The notes below the pieces were generated by a model. The model had not been told where the DNA came from. It saw only the letters and a list, made by a program, of their open reading frames with translations, and searched no databases. The position numbers and the translations under genes are program-made. Shown here in pieces: positions 1 through 5,739 of a stretch of DNA of 9,846 nt. Source of the stretch: Deltaproteobacteria bacterium (GTDB lineage Bacteria; Myxococcota_A; UBA9160; SZUA-336); contig DAOUZG010000040.1 in assembly GCA_030665705.1 (NCBI GenBank), forward strand, positions 1-9,846, given 5' to 3'. Within the stretch, counting starts at the first letter, position 1; every line of letters begins with the position of its first letter.

Positions 1-376
1 CTTCACGTCGTTGCTACGAAGCCGGCCTCATAAGCGTTTCGGGCCTGTCCGCGTCGTTGGTCCAGCAGAGCGCTAGGAATTCTCAGGTATTCCTTTCACG
101 CTCCCGCCCGTGGCCCCCCTCTCCGTAGCCTGCTCCAACGGAGGTATATCCCCCAATGCGGAGTGGTGCCCCACGCCGTTGTATTCGCGTCGGCAGTCTT
201 GTATAGCGTGTCGAGCGTCGAGGCCTTGAGCAGTTGCGGGCGCGGGCGACCGCTCGTTCGTCTTCTGCCGCCGTGCCTCAGACCTCACGGTTTCCACGCC
301 AGAGTGGAGATCCGGGCGTTACCAGAAAGCCGGACCGTTCGCCTACAATGGCTGGCGCGCCTGAGGAGAAGACCCC
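1..376. other. Leading region without a convincing gene
   Basis: No reading frame here has the codon pattern or a recognisable domain of a real gene. Two frames are open from the left edge, one ending at the TAA at 31-33 and one at the TAG at 74-76. Either could be the tail of an upstream plus-strand gene, but the pieces are too short to judge. A weak inverted repeat follows (AGGAAT at 75-80, ATTCCT at 89-94, then TTT), which could be a poor terminator. A 16-codon ORF at 156-206 has a GGAGGT ten bases upstream but no other support. The end of the region probably holds the promoter of the hydrolase gene. Confidence 0.4.
344..349 (+). promoter_or_regulatory. Possible -10 element of the hydrolase operon
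   Basis: TACAAT matches the sigma-70 -10 consensus at five of six positions and lies 27 bases before the ATG at 377, which would give a short leader of about 20 nt. No good -35 hexamer sits at the expected distance, so this is only a candidate. A weaker pair, TTGTAT at 179-184 and TATAGC at 202-207 with a 17-base spacer, lies further upstream. Confidence 0.25.
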
Positions 377-1267
377 ATGCCGAGCCACCAGCTCGAAGCG
401 ATCGTCCAGATGCTCCGTTCCCGCCCGGACCCCGGAAGCTTGACCGTGCAGGAGCGAAGAGCCGGATTCGAGACCCTGGCCCAGCTCCTCCCCGTTCCTC
501 CGGACGTGCGGTGCGAGGAGGTAGATGCGGCTGGGGTCAGGGCGGAGTGGTTGACCCCAACGGATGCGGCGACAGACCGTGTCCTTCTGCACCTGCACGG
601 CGGTGGCTACGTGGTGGGATCGCTCGGCACGGTCCGCCAGCTCGCGGCACGGATCGCGCAGGCCGCCGGTATCCGTTGCCTGTCGGTCGACTATCGACTG
701 GCACCGGAGCACCCATTCCCTGCCGCGGTCGAGGACGCGACCGCGGCCTACCGCTGGCTCGTCGGGACCGGTGTGGATCCCTCGAATGTGGTTCTATCGG
801 GCGACTCCGCCGGGGGCGGGTTGGTCATCGCAACTCTCGTCTCGCTGCGCGACGCGGGTGACCCTCTCCCCGCCGCAGGCGTGTGTCTCTCCCCGTGGGT
901 CGATCTGGAGGCAACCGGTCAGACGATGACGACCAAGTCCGGCGTCGATCCAATGGTCGAGAGGAAGGGGCTACTGGAATTTGCCGACTACTACCTCGGC
1001 GGAGCGGATCCACGGACGCCCCTGGCTTCTCCGATCTATGCCGATCTCCACGGGCTTCCTCCGATCCTGATCCAGGTCGGGACCGCCGAGGTTCTGCTCG
1101 ATGACGCCAACCGGCTGGCGACCCGCGCCCGGGACGCAGGTGTCGACGTGACGCTCGAGCCGTGGGAGGAGATGATCCACGTCTGGCACTTCTTTGCCGC
1201 ACTGCTTCCCGAGGGGCAGCAGGCGGTCAACCGGATCGGCGAGTTCATCCAGAAGCATCTGGGATAG
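377..1267 (+). CDS. Alpha/beta hydrolase, hormone-sensitive-lipase (HSL/Aes) family esterase
   Basis: A 296-residue protein of the usual size for bacterial HSL-type (family IV) carboxylesterases, which hydrolyse short acyl esters. The oxyanion-hole motif HGGG is at residues 74-77 and the nucleophile elbow GDSAG at 142-146 (Ser144). The remaining triad residues are probably Asp242 in the GTAEVLLDD stretch and His268 in MIHVWHFF. The family motif DYRLAPEHPFPAA is also present (residues 105-117). There is no signal peptide, so it is probably cytoplasmic. The ATG at 377 has GAGGAG at 363-368, eight bases upstream. It is the first gene of a likely operon with the P450 65 nt downstream. The family assignment is firm; the substrate is not known. 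Ester hydrolysis before or after P450 oxidation of a hydrophobic compound is an inference from the neighbours. Confidence 0.93.
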   Translation: MPSHQLEAIVQMLRSRPDPGSLTVQERRAGFETLAQLLPVPPDVRCEEVDAAGVRAEWLTPTDAATDRVLLHLHGGGYVVGSLGTVRQLAARIAQAAGIRCLSVDYRLAPEHPFPAAVEDATAAYRWLVGTGVDPSNVVLSGDSAGGGLVIATLVSLRDAGDPLPAAGVCLSPWVDLEATGQTMTTKSGVDPMVERKGLLEFADYYLGGADPRTPLASPIYADLHGLPPILIQVGTAEVLLDDANRLATRARDAGVDVTLEPWEEMIHVWHFFAALLPEGQQAVNRIGEFIQKHLG

Positions 1268-1332
1268 GCGGCACGTTGGAGGGCTCGAGCCTCGCGCCCG
1301 GCTGACAGAGAGGTTCGGAGGAGTACGAGCGC

Positions 1333-2535
1333 ATGGACGCGAGCTTCCGCTTCAACCCGTTCGACGATGCGACGCGGCGTGATCCTTACCCGACCTACAC
1401 ACAGGCGCGTCGCGAGTGTCCCGTCTACCTCCATCCGGACTTTCCGATTGTCTCGATCTTCCGGTACGCCGACGTCCAGGCGATCCTGAAGGATCCGGGA
1501 ACGTGGTCGAGCCGCTTCGGCCCGCCCCCCGGCGTGAACCCCGAGCTGGTGGGCGAGCCGAGCCTGCTCGGCACGGATCCGCCCGAGCACACCCGGCTGC
1601 GGTCCCTCGTCAATCAAGCCTTCAAGCCCAGCATCATCCGTCGTCTGGAGCCGCGGATCGAGCAGCTTGCCTACGAGCTTCTCGACGAGGCCGTCGAAGA
1701 GGGGCAGGTGGACTTGGTCGAGAAGTTCGCAACCCCGCTTCCGGTCATCGTCATTGCCGAGATCATGGGGGTTCCTCCGGAGGACCGGGAGCAGTTCAAG
1801 CAGTGGTCGGACGCCGTCGTAGCCAACCTAGGGGCGGGTCTATTCGTTCCGCCCACCGATGATCAGCTCCGCGCTCGCCGACCTCTCTTCGATGAGATGG
1901 GGGCCTACTTCTCAGAGCTGGCCGAGGCGCGGCGCCGTGACCCCCGCGAGGATTTGCTCACGGGCCTGGTCCAGGCCGAGTACGAAGGGTCGAAGCTCAC
2001 CCACGGCGAGATGATTCGCCTGCTCGTTTTGCTGCTCGTCGCCGGGAACGAGACGACGACGACCCTGATCGTCGCTGCGGTCCAGGAGCTTCTCGACCAC
2101 CCGGAGGAGCTTACACGCCTTCGCACCTATCCGGAGCTGATGCCCTGCGCCGTTGATGAGGTGTTACGCCACTGGTCCCCCGTCCAGCTGGACCCGCGAC
2201 GGGCGACCCGGGACGTTGAGCTCCATGGCCAGAAGATCCGCGCCGATCAGATCGTCGTCTGTTGGCTCGGCTCGGCGAATCGAGATGAGGCCCTGTTCGA
2301 ACGTCCGGAGCGCTTCGTCCTCGATCGGCAGGACAACCGGCACCTCACCTTCGGGTTCGGACCCCACTTCTGCCTGGGGTCCAACCTCGCGCGCCTCGAG
2401 GGTCAGGTTGCCTTGCGCGCACTCCTGGGCCGGACGCGGGACTTCGAGCGGACGGACGACGATCCGCTTCCGCTTCACCCGAGCATCGTGTTCCGAGGGT
2501 TTACCCGGTTGCCTTTGCGCCTGGTTCCGGCCTAG
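1333..2535 (+). CDS. Cytochrome P450 (bacterial soluble class, about 400 residues)
   Basis: A haem-thiolate monooxygenase of 400 residues, the usual length for soluble bacterial P450s. Visible landmarks are the I-helix oxygen-activation motif AGNETT at 237-242, the K-helix ExxR as E276-R279, and the haem loop FGFGPHFCLG at 340-349, with Cys347 as the proximal ligand. An HTRLR stretch at 86-90 matches the C-helix haem-propionate contact of this class. There is no membrane anchor, so it needs separate ferredoxin and reductase partners, and none are encoded in the window. The ATG at 1333 has GGAGGAG at 1317-1323 with a nine-base spacer. It sits between an esterase and an LLM oxidoreductase, which suggests oxidation of a lipid, terpenoid or xenobiotic. 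The CYP family and substrate cannot be read from sequence alone. Confidence 0.96.
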   Translation: MDASFRFNPFDDATRRDPYPTYTQARRECPVYLHPDFPIVSIFRYADVQAILKDPGTWSSRFGPPPGVNPELVGEPSLLGTDPPEHTRLRSLVNQAFKPSIIRRLEPRIEQLAYELLDEAVEEGQVDLVEKFATPLPVIVIAEIMGVPPEDREQFKQWSDAVVANLGAGLFVPPTDDQLRARRPLFDEMGAYFSELAEARRRDPREDLLTGLVQAEYEGSKLTHGEMIRLLVLLLVAGNETTTTLIVAAVQELLDHPEELTRLRTYPELMPCAVDEVLRHWSPVQLDPRRATRDVELHGQKIRADQIVVCWLGSANRDEALFERPERFVLDRQDNRHLTFGFGPHFCLGSNLARLEGQVALRALLGRTRDFERTDDDPLPLHPSIVFRGFTRLPLRLVPA

Positions 2536-2544
2536 CGCGTACGC

Positions 2545-2550
2545 AGGAGG
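2545..2550 (+). promoter_or_regulatory. Ribosome binding site supporting a GTG start
   Basis: AGGAGG, a perfect Shine-Dalgarno core, ends eight bases before the GTG at 2559. It lies in the 23-nt gap after the P450 stop and supports GTG as the true start of the LLM oxidoreductase, whose product then begins with the typical family N-terminus MKFGL. Confidence 0.8.
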
Positions 2551-2558
2551 TTTGCATC

Positions 2559-3422
2559 GTGAAGTTCGGTCTCACCACCGTGAATGCGGGCCCTTTCGGG
2601 TTTCCCGAGACGTTCGAGGTCCTGGTTCAGACAGCGGAGGAGGTAGGCTTCGAATCGATCTGGACGCTCGAGCACGTCGTCATACCCGTCGGCTATCGCT
2701 CGGTCTATCCTTTTACCCGCGACGGGCGGATGCCCGGCCCGGACAACGTTCCGATCGAGGATCCGCTGCTCCCGCTCTCGTACGCCGCTGCGATCACCAC
2801 CAAGCTCCGGCTCGGCACGGCGATCATCATTCTCCCCCAGTGGCAACCGGTATACGTCGCTAAGGCACTTGCCACTCTCGACGTGCTCTCGCGCGGCCGT
2901 GCAATCCTCGGCGTGGGGATCGGCTGGCTCAAGGAGGAGTTCGCGGCGGTCGGTGCACCCTTCGCGGAGCGCGCCGCCCGCACCGAGGAGTCGATTCGGG
3001 CGATCCGATCGCTCTGGAAGGAGAAGCCGGAGCCGTTCGAAGGGCGGTTCTACCGATGGTCTCCCCTCGAGTCCAACCCGAAGCCCGTTCAGAAGCCCGG
3101 CGTTCCCGTCGTCATGGGGGGACACGCCGAACGTCCGGCCCGTCGGGCGGCGCGCATCGCGGATGGCTTCTTCCCGATGTACGGGAGTCTGGAGCAGCTC
3201 GCGAGCTGGATCGCGGCGCTTCGGGACGAGTGCGCGAGGATCGGACGGGACCCGGCCGAGGTCGAGATCACGTCCGGGATGATCCCGCCGAACCCCGATC
3301 TCGTCGAGCGCTACGCGGAGCTCGGGGTCTCCCGCCTCGCCGTGCCGCCCCCGGCCTTCGATCCCGACGGTATTCGTCGAGGCCTGCACGAGTTCGCAGA
3401 CCGGTTCATCGCGCGCTTCTAG
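2559..3422 (+). CDS. LLM-class oxidoreductase, probably F420-dependent
   Basis: A 287-residue luciferase-like monooxygenase-fold protein. It has the first-strand MKFGL start, an LRLGTAIIILPQ stretch (83-94), an AKALATLDVLSRGR segment (101-114), a GVGIGWLKEEF motif (118-128) and a PVVMGGHAERPARRAARIADGFFP stretch at about 183-206, shown here as landmarks PVVMGG and RIADGFFP. This pattern is typical of the F420-dependent LLM subgroup annotated as TIGR03619; a flavin cofactor cannot be excluded. Such enzymes transfer hydride or oxidise small organic substrates in the cytosol. The gene starts with GTG 23 nt after the P450 gene, so it is very likely co-transcribed with it. Its TAG stop overlaps the stop of the convergent toast-rack gene. 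The substrate is unknown. Confidence 0.92.
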   Translation: MKFGLTTVNAGPFGFPETFEVLVQTAEEVGFESIWTLEHVVIPVGYRSVYPFTRDGRMPGPDNVPIEDPLLPLSYAAAITTKLRLGTAIIILPQWQPVYVAKALATLDVLSRGRAILGVGIGWLKEEFAAVGAPFAERAARTEESIRAIRSLWKEKPEPFEGRFYRWSPLESNPKPVQKPGVPVVMGGHAERPARRAARIADGFFPMYGSLEQLASWIAALRDECARIGRDPAEVEITSGMIPPNPDLVERYAELGVSRLAVPPPAFDPDGIRRGLHEFADRFIARF

Positions 3423-4333
3423 TCGATTTGCGGCGGGAGACGTTCGGACTCGGTTGCCCGCACGCGAATGCTCCCCCCGACGGTCCGCAGCAGCAGAGGG
3501 GGGCCTCCGCCGTTCACGTTCGCGATCAGCCGTCGCCGGCTCTGCTCGAGGCTCACGACATCGCAGTGGTCGATGCGGATCGTCCCGCCGCTCGTGCGTG
3601 CCTCCAGATCCGTGCCCGCGTCCTCGGGAAAGCCCACCTCGATCGAGCCCCCGCCCGTTTCGAGGCTGCCTTCGGGCTCGTCTACGAACGACACGCGGAT
3701 GCCTCCCCCGGCGGTCCGCGCTTCCACCGGTCCATCCACCGCGGCGAGGTGGATGGTCCCGCCTGCCGTCCTCGCCTCCACCCGACCCGCCACGTCGTCG
3801 CCCCGGATCGATCCCCCGGTGCTCTGAGCTCGGAGGTTTCCCTCGAGCTCCTCCACGTGTATGGAGCCGCCCTGCGTCCGGAGCCGGGCTGAGCCAGCGA
3901 CCCGCCGAAGCTTGACCGAGCCGCCCGCCGTCTGAACCGTCACCCCACCCGAAACCTCCTCCACTCGAACATTCCCCCCCCCGGTTCGGATATCGAGGGA
4001 GTAGTTGGGAGGGATCTCGACGCTGACCCGAACACGCGTACCCGGGAAGAGCCGGGCGAGCCAGCTGTCGATATCCGCGTCGAGCTCGAGGTCGTCCCCC
4101 TTCCGGGCCAGGTAGAACATCACCAGGTGCGCACCCCAGCCCCGGGCCTCGGCCCGGATGTGCACCTCGTCCCGATCCTGTTCGGTGACATCGACCGATC
4201 CACGATCCAGGTCGAGGAAGAGCGTTCCGCCCGGGGAAACCGGTACGCGCTCCTCGAGGAACTCCTCCCTCCGGACGGGGAGGCTCCCGGTTTGGCTCTC
4301 CATGAGCTCCGTTCTCTCCTCTCGCGCGTCCAT
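3419..4333 (-). CDS. DUF4097/toast-rack-like repeat protein, probable Psp-type envelope-stress partner
   Basis: A 304-residue protein with a short polar N-terminus, then strands and about nine copies of a T-x-G-G-[GST]-[IV] turn (near residues 117, 135, 153, 172, 189, 207, 226, 247 and 284) spaced mostly 17-20 residues apart. This is the signature of the DUF4097/DUF2807-type right-handed beta-solenoid (YvlB-like, toast-rack). Such proteins are known to accompany PspA/PspC/Lia systems, and this copy lies divergently from a kinase-regulator-PspA operon. I see no signal peptide, lipobox or membrane helix, so it looks cytosolic, perhaps docking at the membrane. The start was chosen at the ATG with GGGAGGGG just upstream. 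A longer frame from a TTG at 4375 is excluded because it would overlap the -12 element of its own promoter. The ATG at 4303 is an alternative. Its molecular role is unknown. Confidence 0.82.
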   Translation of the reverse strand: MDAREERTELMESQTGSLPVRREEFLEERVPVSPGGTLFLDLDRGSVDVTEQDRDEVHIRAEARGWGAHLVMFYLARKGDDLELDADIDSWLARLFPGTRVRVSVEIPPNYSLDIRTGGGNVRVEEVSGGVTVQTAGGSVKLRRVAGSARLRTQGGSIHVEELEGNLRAQSTGGSIRGDDVAGRVEARTAGGTIHLAAVDGPVEARTAGGGIRVSFVDEPEGSLETGGGSIEVGFPEDAGTDLEARTSGGTIRIDHCDVVSLEQSRRRLIANVNGGGPPLLLRTVGGSIRVRATESERLPPQID

Positions 4334-4336
4334 CTT

Positions 4337-4344
4337 CCCCTCCC
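4337..4344 (-). promoter_or_regulatory. Ribosome binding site of the toast-rack gene
   Basis: On the minus strand GGGAGGGG ends three bases before the ATG at 4333 (its GGAGG core ends about five bases before it). It lies 3' of the predicted minus-strand transcription start near 4360. It favours this ATG over the internal one at 4303, whose purine-rich upstream stretch is weaker. Confidence 0.55.
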
Positions 4345-4370
4345 ACGCGCGCCGCCGCCAAGCCCCGGCC

Positions 4371-4386
4371 TGCAACTTGGGTGCCG
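4371..4386 (-). promoter_or_regulatory. Sigma-54 (-24/-12) promoter of the toast-rack gene
   Basis: Read on the minus strand from 4386, the sequence is CGGCACCCAAGTTGCA. The invariant GG (4385-4384) and GC (4373-4372) are exactly ten bases apart, and GGCAC and TTGCA match the consensus TGGCACG-N4-TTGCW; the two deviations are C for the first T and C for the G after CAC. Transcription is predicted to begin near 4360, leaving a leader of about 27 nt to the ATG at 4333. Confidence 0.72.
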
Positions 4387-4399
4387 CGTCCCGGGCCGG

Positions 4400-4427
4400 C
4401 CCACGGGCGTTCCAATCGGGCCGTGGG
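4400..4427. repeat. Inverted repeat CCCACGG / CCGTGGG, possible activator site
   Basis: Seven-base perfect arms at 4400-4406 and 4421-4427 with a 14-base spacer. Outer bases GG and GCC extend the match if one extra G is skipped. It lies about 40-67 bases upstream of the predicted left-facing start and about 180-205 upstream of the right-facing one. It could be a protein-binding palindrome or simply a GC-rich chance match. Confidence 0.35.
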
Positions 4428-4489
4428 GCCTGATAAGCCTTTTCCGCAGGCCCGGCCTACCTCTTCCCGCAGACCCCACTACGGCCCTC

Positions 4490-4511
4490 GGTGCAGGGGG
4501 GGGGGTGCACC
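4490..4511. repeat. Inverted repeat GGTGCA-G10-TGCACC, candidate upstream activator site
   Basis: Six-base perfect arms flank an uninterrupted run of ten G (4496-4505). The right side also forms the 8-base palindrome GGTGCACC (4504-4511). The centre is about 105 bases upstream of the predicted right-facing start (4606) and about 140 upstream of the left-facing one (4360), both usual distances for sigma-54 enhancer sites. The arms resemble the GTGCAGG/CCTGCAC arms found before the PspA-like gene. Binding by the NtrC-type regulator encoded next door is an inference. Confidence 0.4.
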
Positions 4512-4578
4512 TGAAGGGCCCGGGCTGCGGCCGGCTCGACCGGGCGCCTCGCAAATCGCCGGAGCCGCTCACCCGCCC

Positions 4579-4595
4579 TTGGCACGGGGGTTGCT
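4579..4595 (+). promoter_or_regulatory. Sigma-54 (-24/-12) promoter of the kinase-regulator-pspA operon
   Basis: TTGGCACGGGGGTTGCT matches the consensus YTGGCACG-N4-TTGCW at every defined position, with the GG at 4581-4582 and the GC at 4593-4594 exactly ten bases apart. Transcription is predicted near 4606, giving a leader of about 51 nt before the ATG at 4657. The match is strong enough to treat as a real promoter. Because the second gene it drives is an NtrC-type sigma-54 activator, positive autoregulation is likely. Confidence 0.88.
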
Positions 4596-4656
4596 GTCGC
4601 AGCCAGCCGTGAGAACGTTTTCAAACCCTCACCGCGCGACCCATACTACGGGAGCG

Positions 4657-5739
4657 ATGGGACCTCCCCAGGAGAACGGCACGCCGGGAGCCGAGAGGAA
4701 GCGTTTGAGCTGGGATTTCCAGGAGGAGCCGCGGCGCGCGCGTCGCCGCAAGCGCTCCTCCCTGAGCCCGGAGGAGCGCCTCTACCAGGAGGCCCAACGG
4801 GCCGTGGAGCGGAAGATCCGCTTCTTCCGCCACCTGTTCGTGTACGCCCTCGTCCTCGCGGGGCTCGCCGTCGCACGGGTTCCGTTCTTCGTGGTAGCGC
4901 TCGTCGCGATCTTCTGGGGCGTTGGTGTCGTCAGCCAGTTCTTCTCCGCCATCGTTGCCCCTTCTCTCCGGCGCGAGTGGATTCAGACGGAAGTCGACCG
5001 GAAGGTGACCAAGACCGTGTCGCGTGAGAGGCGGGAGCTCGAGGGTCAGCACGTGCGGTCTCTCGAGGAGCTCGCGGCATCGATCGCACACGAGATCCGG
5101 AATCCCGTAACCGCGGCGAAGAGCCTGGTTCAGCAGCTGGTCGAGGATCCGGCCGGCCCGGACAACGAGGAATATGCACGGGTCGCCCTTGAGGAGCTCG
5201 ACCGCGTCGAGCGGTCGATCGCGCACCTGCTCCGCTACGCCCGGGACGAGGAGCTGCGGATGCGGGACATCCGGATCGCCGACGTCGTGGACGTTTCGCT
5301 CGAGGCGCTCCGCGACCGGCTCCACAAAGGCGGGGTCGAGATCCGTCGGCGCGTGCACGCCGAAGGAGCGCTGGAAGGGGATCCGGAGCAGCTCCGTCGG
5401 GTCGTGGTCAACCTGGTCTCCAATGCCCTCGACGCTCTCGAGGAGAGCGGCACGCCCGACCCGGTCGTGGAGATTGAGACCGGCGAGAATCTGGCCGCGA
5501 CCGACGTCTGGGTCCGCGTGCGGGACAACGGTCCGGGGATCCCTCCCGAGATCCAGGAAAGGGTCTTCCGGCCCTTCTTTACTTCCAAAGAGAACGGGAC
5601 TGGCCTCGGCCTCGCCCTCACGCGAAAGGTGGTCGAGGCTCATGACGGAACGATCGAGCTCACCTCCGTTCCCGGTGAGGGGGTCGAGTTCGTCGTAACG
5701 CTCCCGAAGGAACACGCCCTGGAGGCCCGAACCGTATGA
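4657..5739 (+). CDS. Sensor histidine kinase with N-terminal 2TM domain (intramembrane-sensing type)
   Basis: A 360-residue protein. An Arg-rich cytosolic head (1-55) precedes two close membrane helices at about 58-74 and 76-98 (2TM-domain-like) with almost no loop between them. A charged linker/coiled coil (about 103-135) follows. Then come the HisKA dimerisation helix, with phospho-acceptor His145 in SIAHEIRNP, and an HATPase with N-box Asn256 (NLVSNALDAL), G1 DNGPGIP (290-296), F-box PFFTSK and G2 GTGLGLAL. With no periplasmic sensor domain, it probably senses membrane state or a partner protein in the bilayer. The ATG at 4657 has only a modest GGGAG two bases upstream. It is chosen because the longer in-phase start at 4381 lies upstream of the sigma-54 promoter. 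Its stop overlaps the regulator's start (ATGA), indicating a cognate pair. Confidence 0.93.
   Translation: MGPPQENGTPGAERKRLSWDFQEEPRRARRRKRSSLSPEERLYQEAQRAVERKIRFFRHLFVYALVLAGLAVARVPFFVVALVAIFWGVGVVSQFFSAIVAPSLRREWIQTEVDRKVTKTVSRERRELEGQHVRSLEELAASIAHEIRNPVTAAKSLVQQLVEDPAGPDNEEYARVALEELDRVERSIAHLLRYARDEELRMRDIRIADVVDVSLEALRDRLHKGGVEIRRRVHAEGALEGDPEQLRRVVVNLVSNALDALEESGTPDPVVEIETGENLAATDVWVRVRDNGPGIPPEIQERVFRPFFTSKENGTGLGLALTRKVVEAHDGTIELTSVPGEGVEFVVTLPKEHALEARTV

Larger units (their letters stand above)
4334..4656. promoter_or_regulatory. Divergent sigma-54 control region
   Basis: A 323-base gap between the divergent toast-rack and kinase genes. It contains a left-facing -24/-12 promoter at 4371-4386, a right-facing -24/-12 promoter at 4579-4595, an inverted repeat with arms at 4400-4406 and 4421-4427, and another with arms at 4490-4495 and 4506-4511 around a run of ten G. 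The architecture (two promoters with palindromes between them) is what is expected for an NtrC-type activator acting on both sides. The open frame that runs through it in phase with the kinase is not coding: it crosses the promoter and its translation is low-complexity Pro/Arg/Gly. Confidence 0.8.

Noticed and set aside
156..206. 16-codon ORF with a GGAGGT upstream
   Set aside because: The spacer is ten bases, there is no homology to recognise and nothing around it suggests a leader peptide; chance is likely.
163..861. Plus-strand open frame of 232 codons at the left end
   Set aside because: Mostly overlaps the hydrolase in another frame and has an Arg/Pro-rich composition with no domain.
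4334..4375. N-terminal extension of the toast-rack protein from a TTG at 4375
   Set aside because: That TTG is the -12 element of the left-facing promoter, upstream of the predicted transcript start, and the ATG at 4333 has its own Shine-Dalgarno.
2532..4415. Very long minus-strand open frame (627 codons)
   Set aside because: It lies antisense to the LLM oxidoreductase and in a shifted frame over the toast-rack gene. Its translation is low-complexity Arg/Gly/Pro typical of GC-rich shadow frames, with no domain.
4381..4656. N-terminal extension of the kinase by 92 codons
   Set aside because: It would begin upstream of the sigma-54 promoter at 4579-4595 and runs through the regulatory palindromes; the residues are low-complexity and the kinase domains are complete without them.
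4621..5715. Minus-strand open frame of 364 codons
   Set aside because: Antisense to the histidine kinase, whose HisKA and HATPase motifs are unmistakable; no motif in the antisense product.
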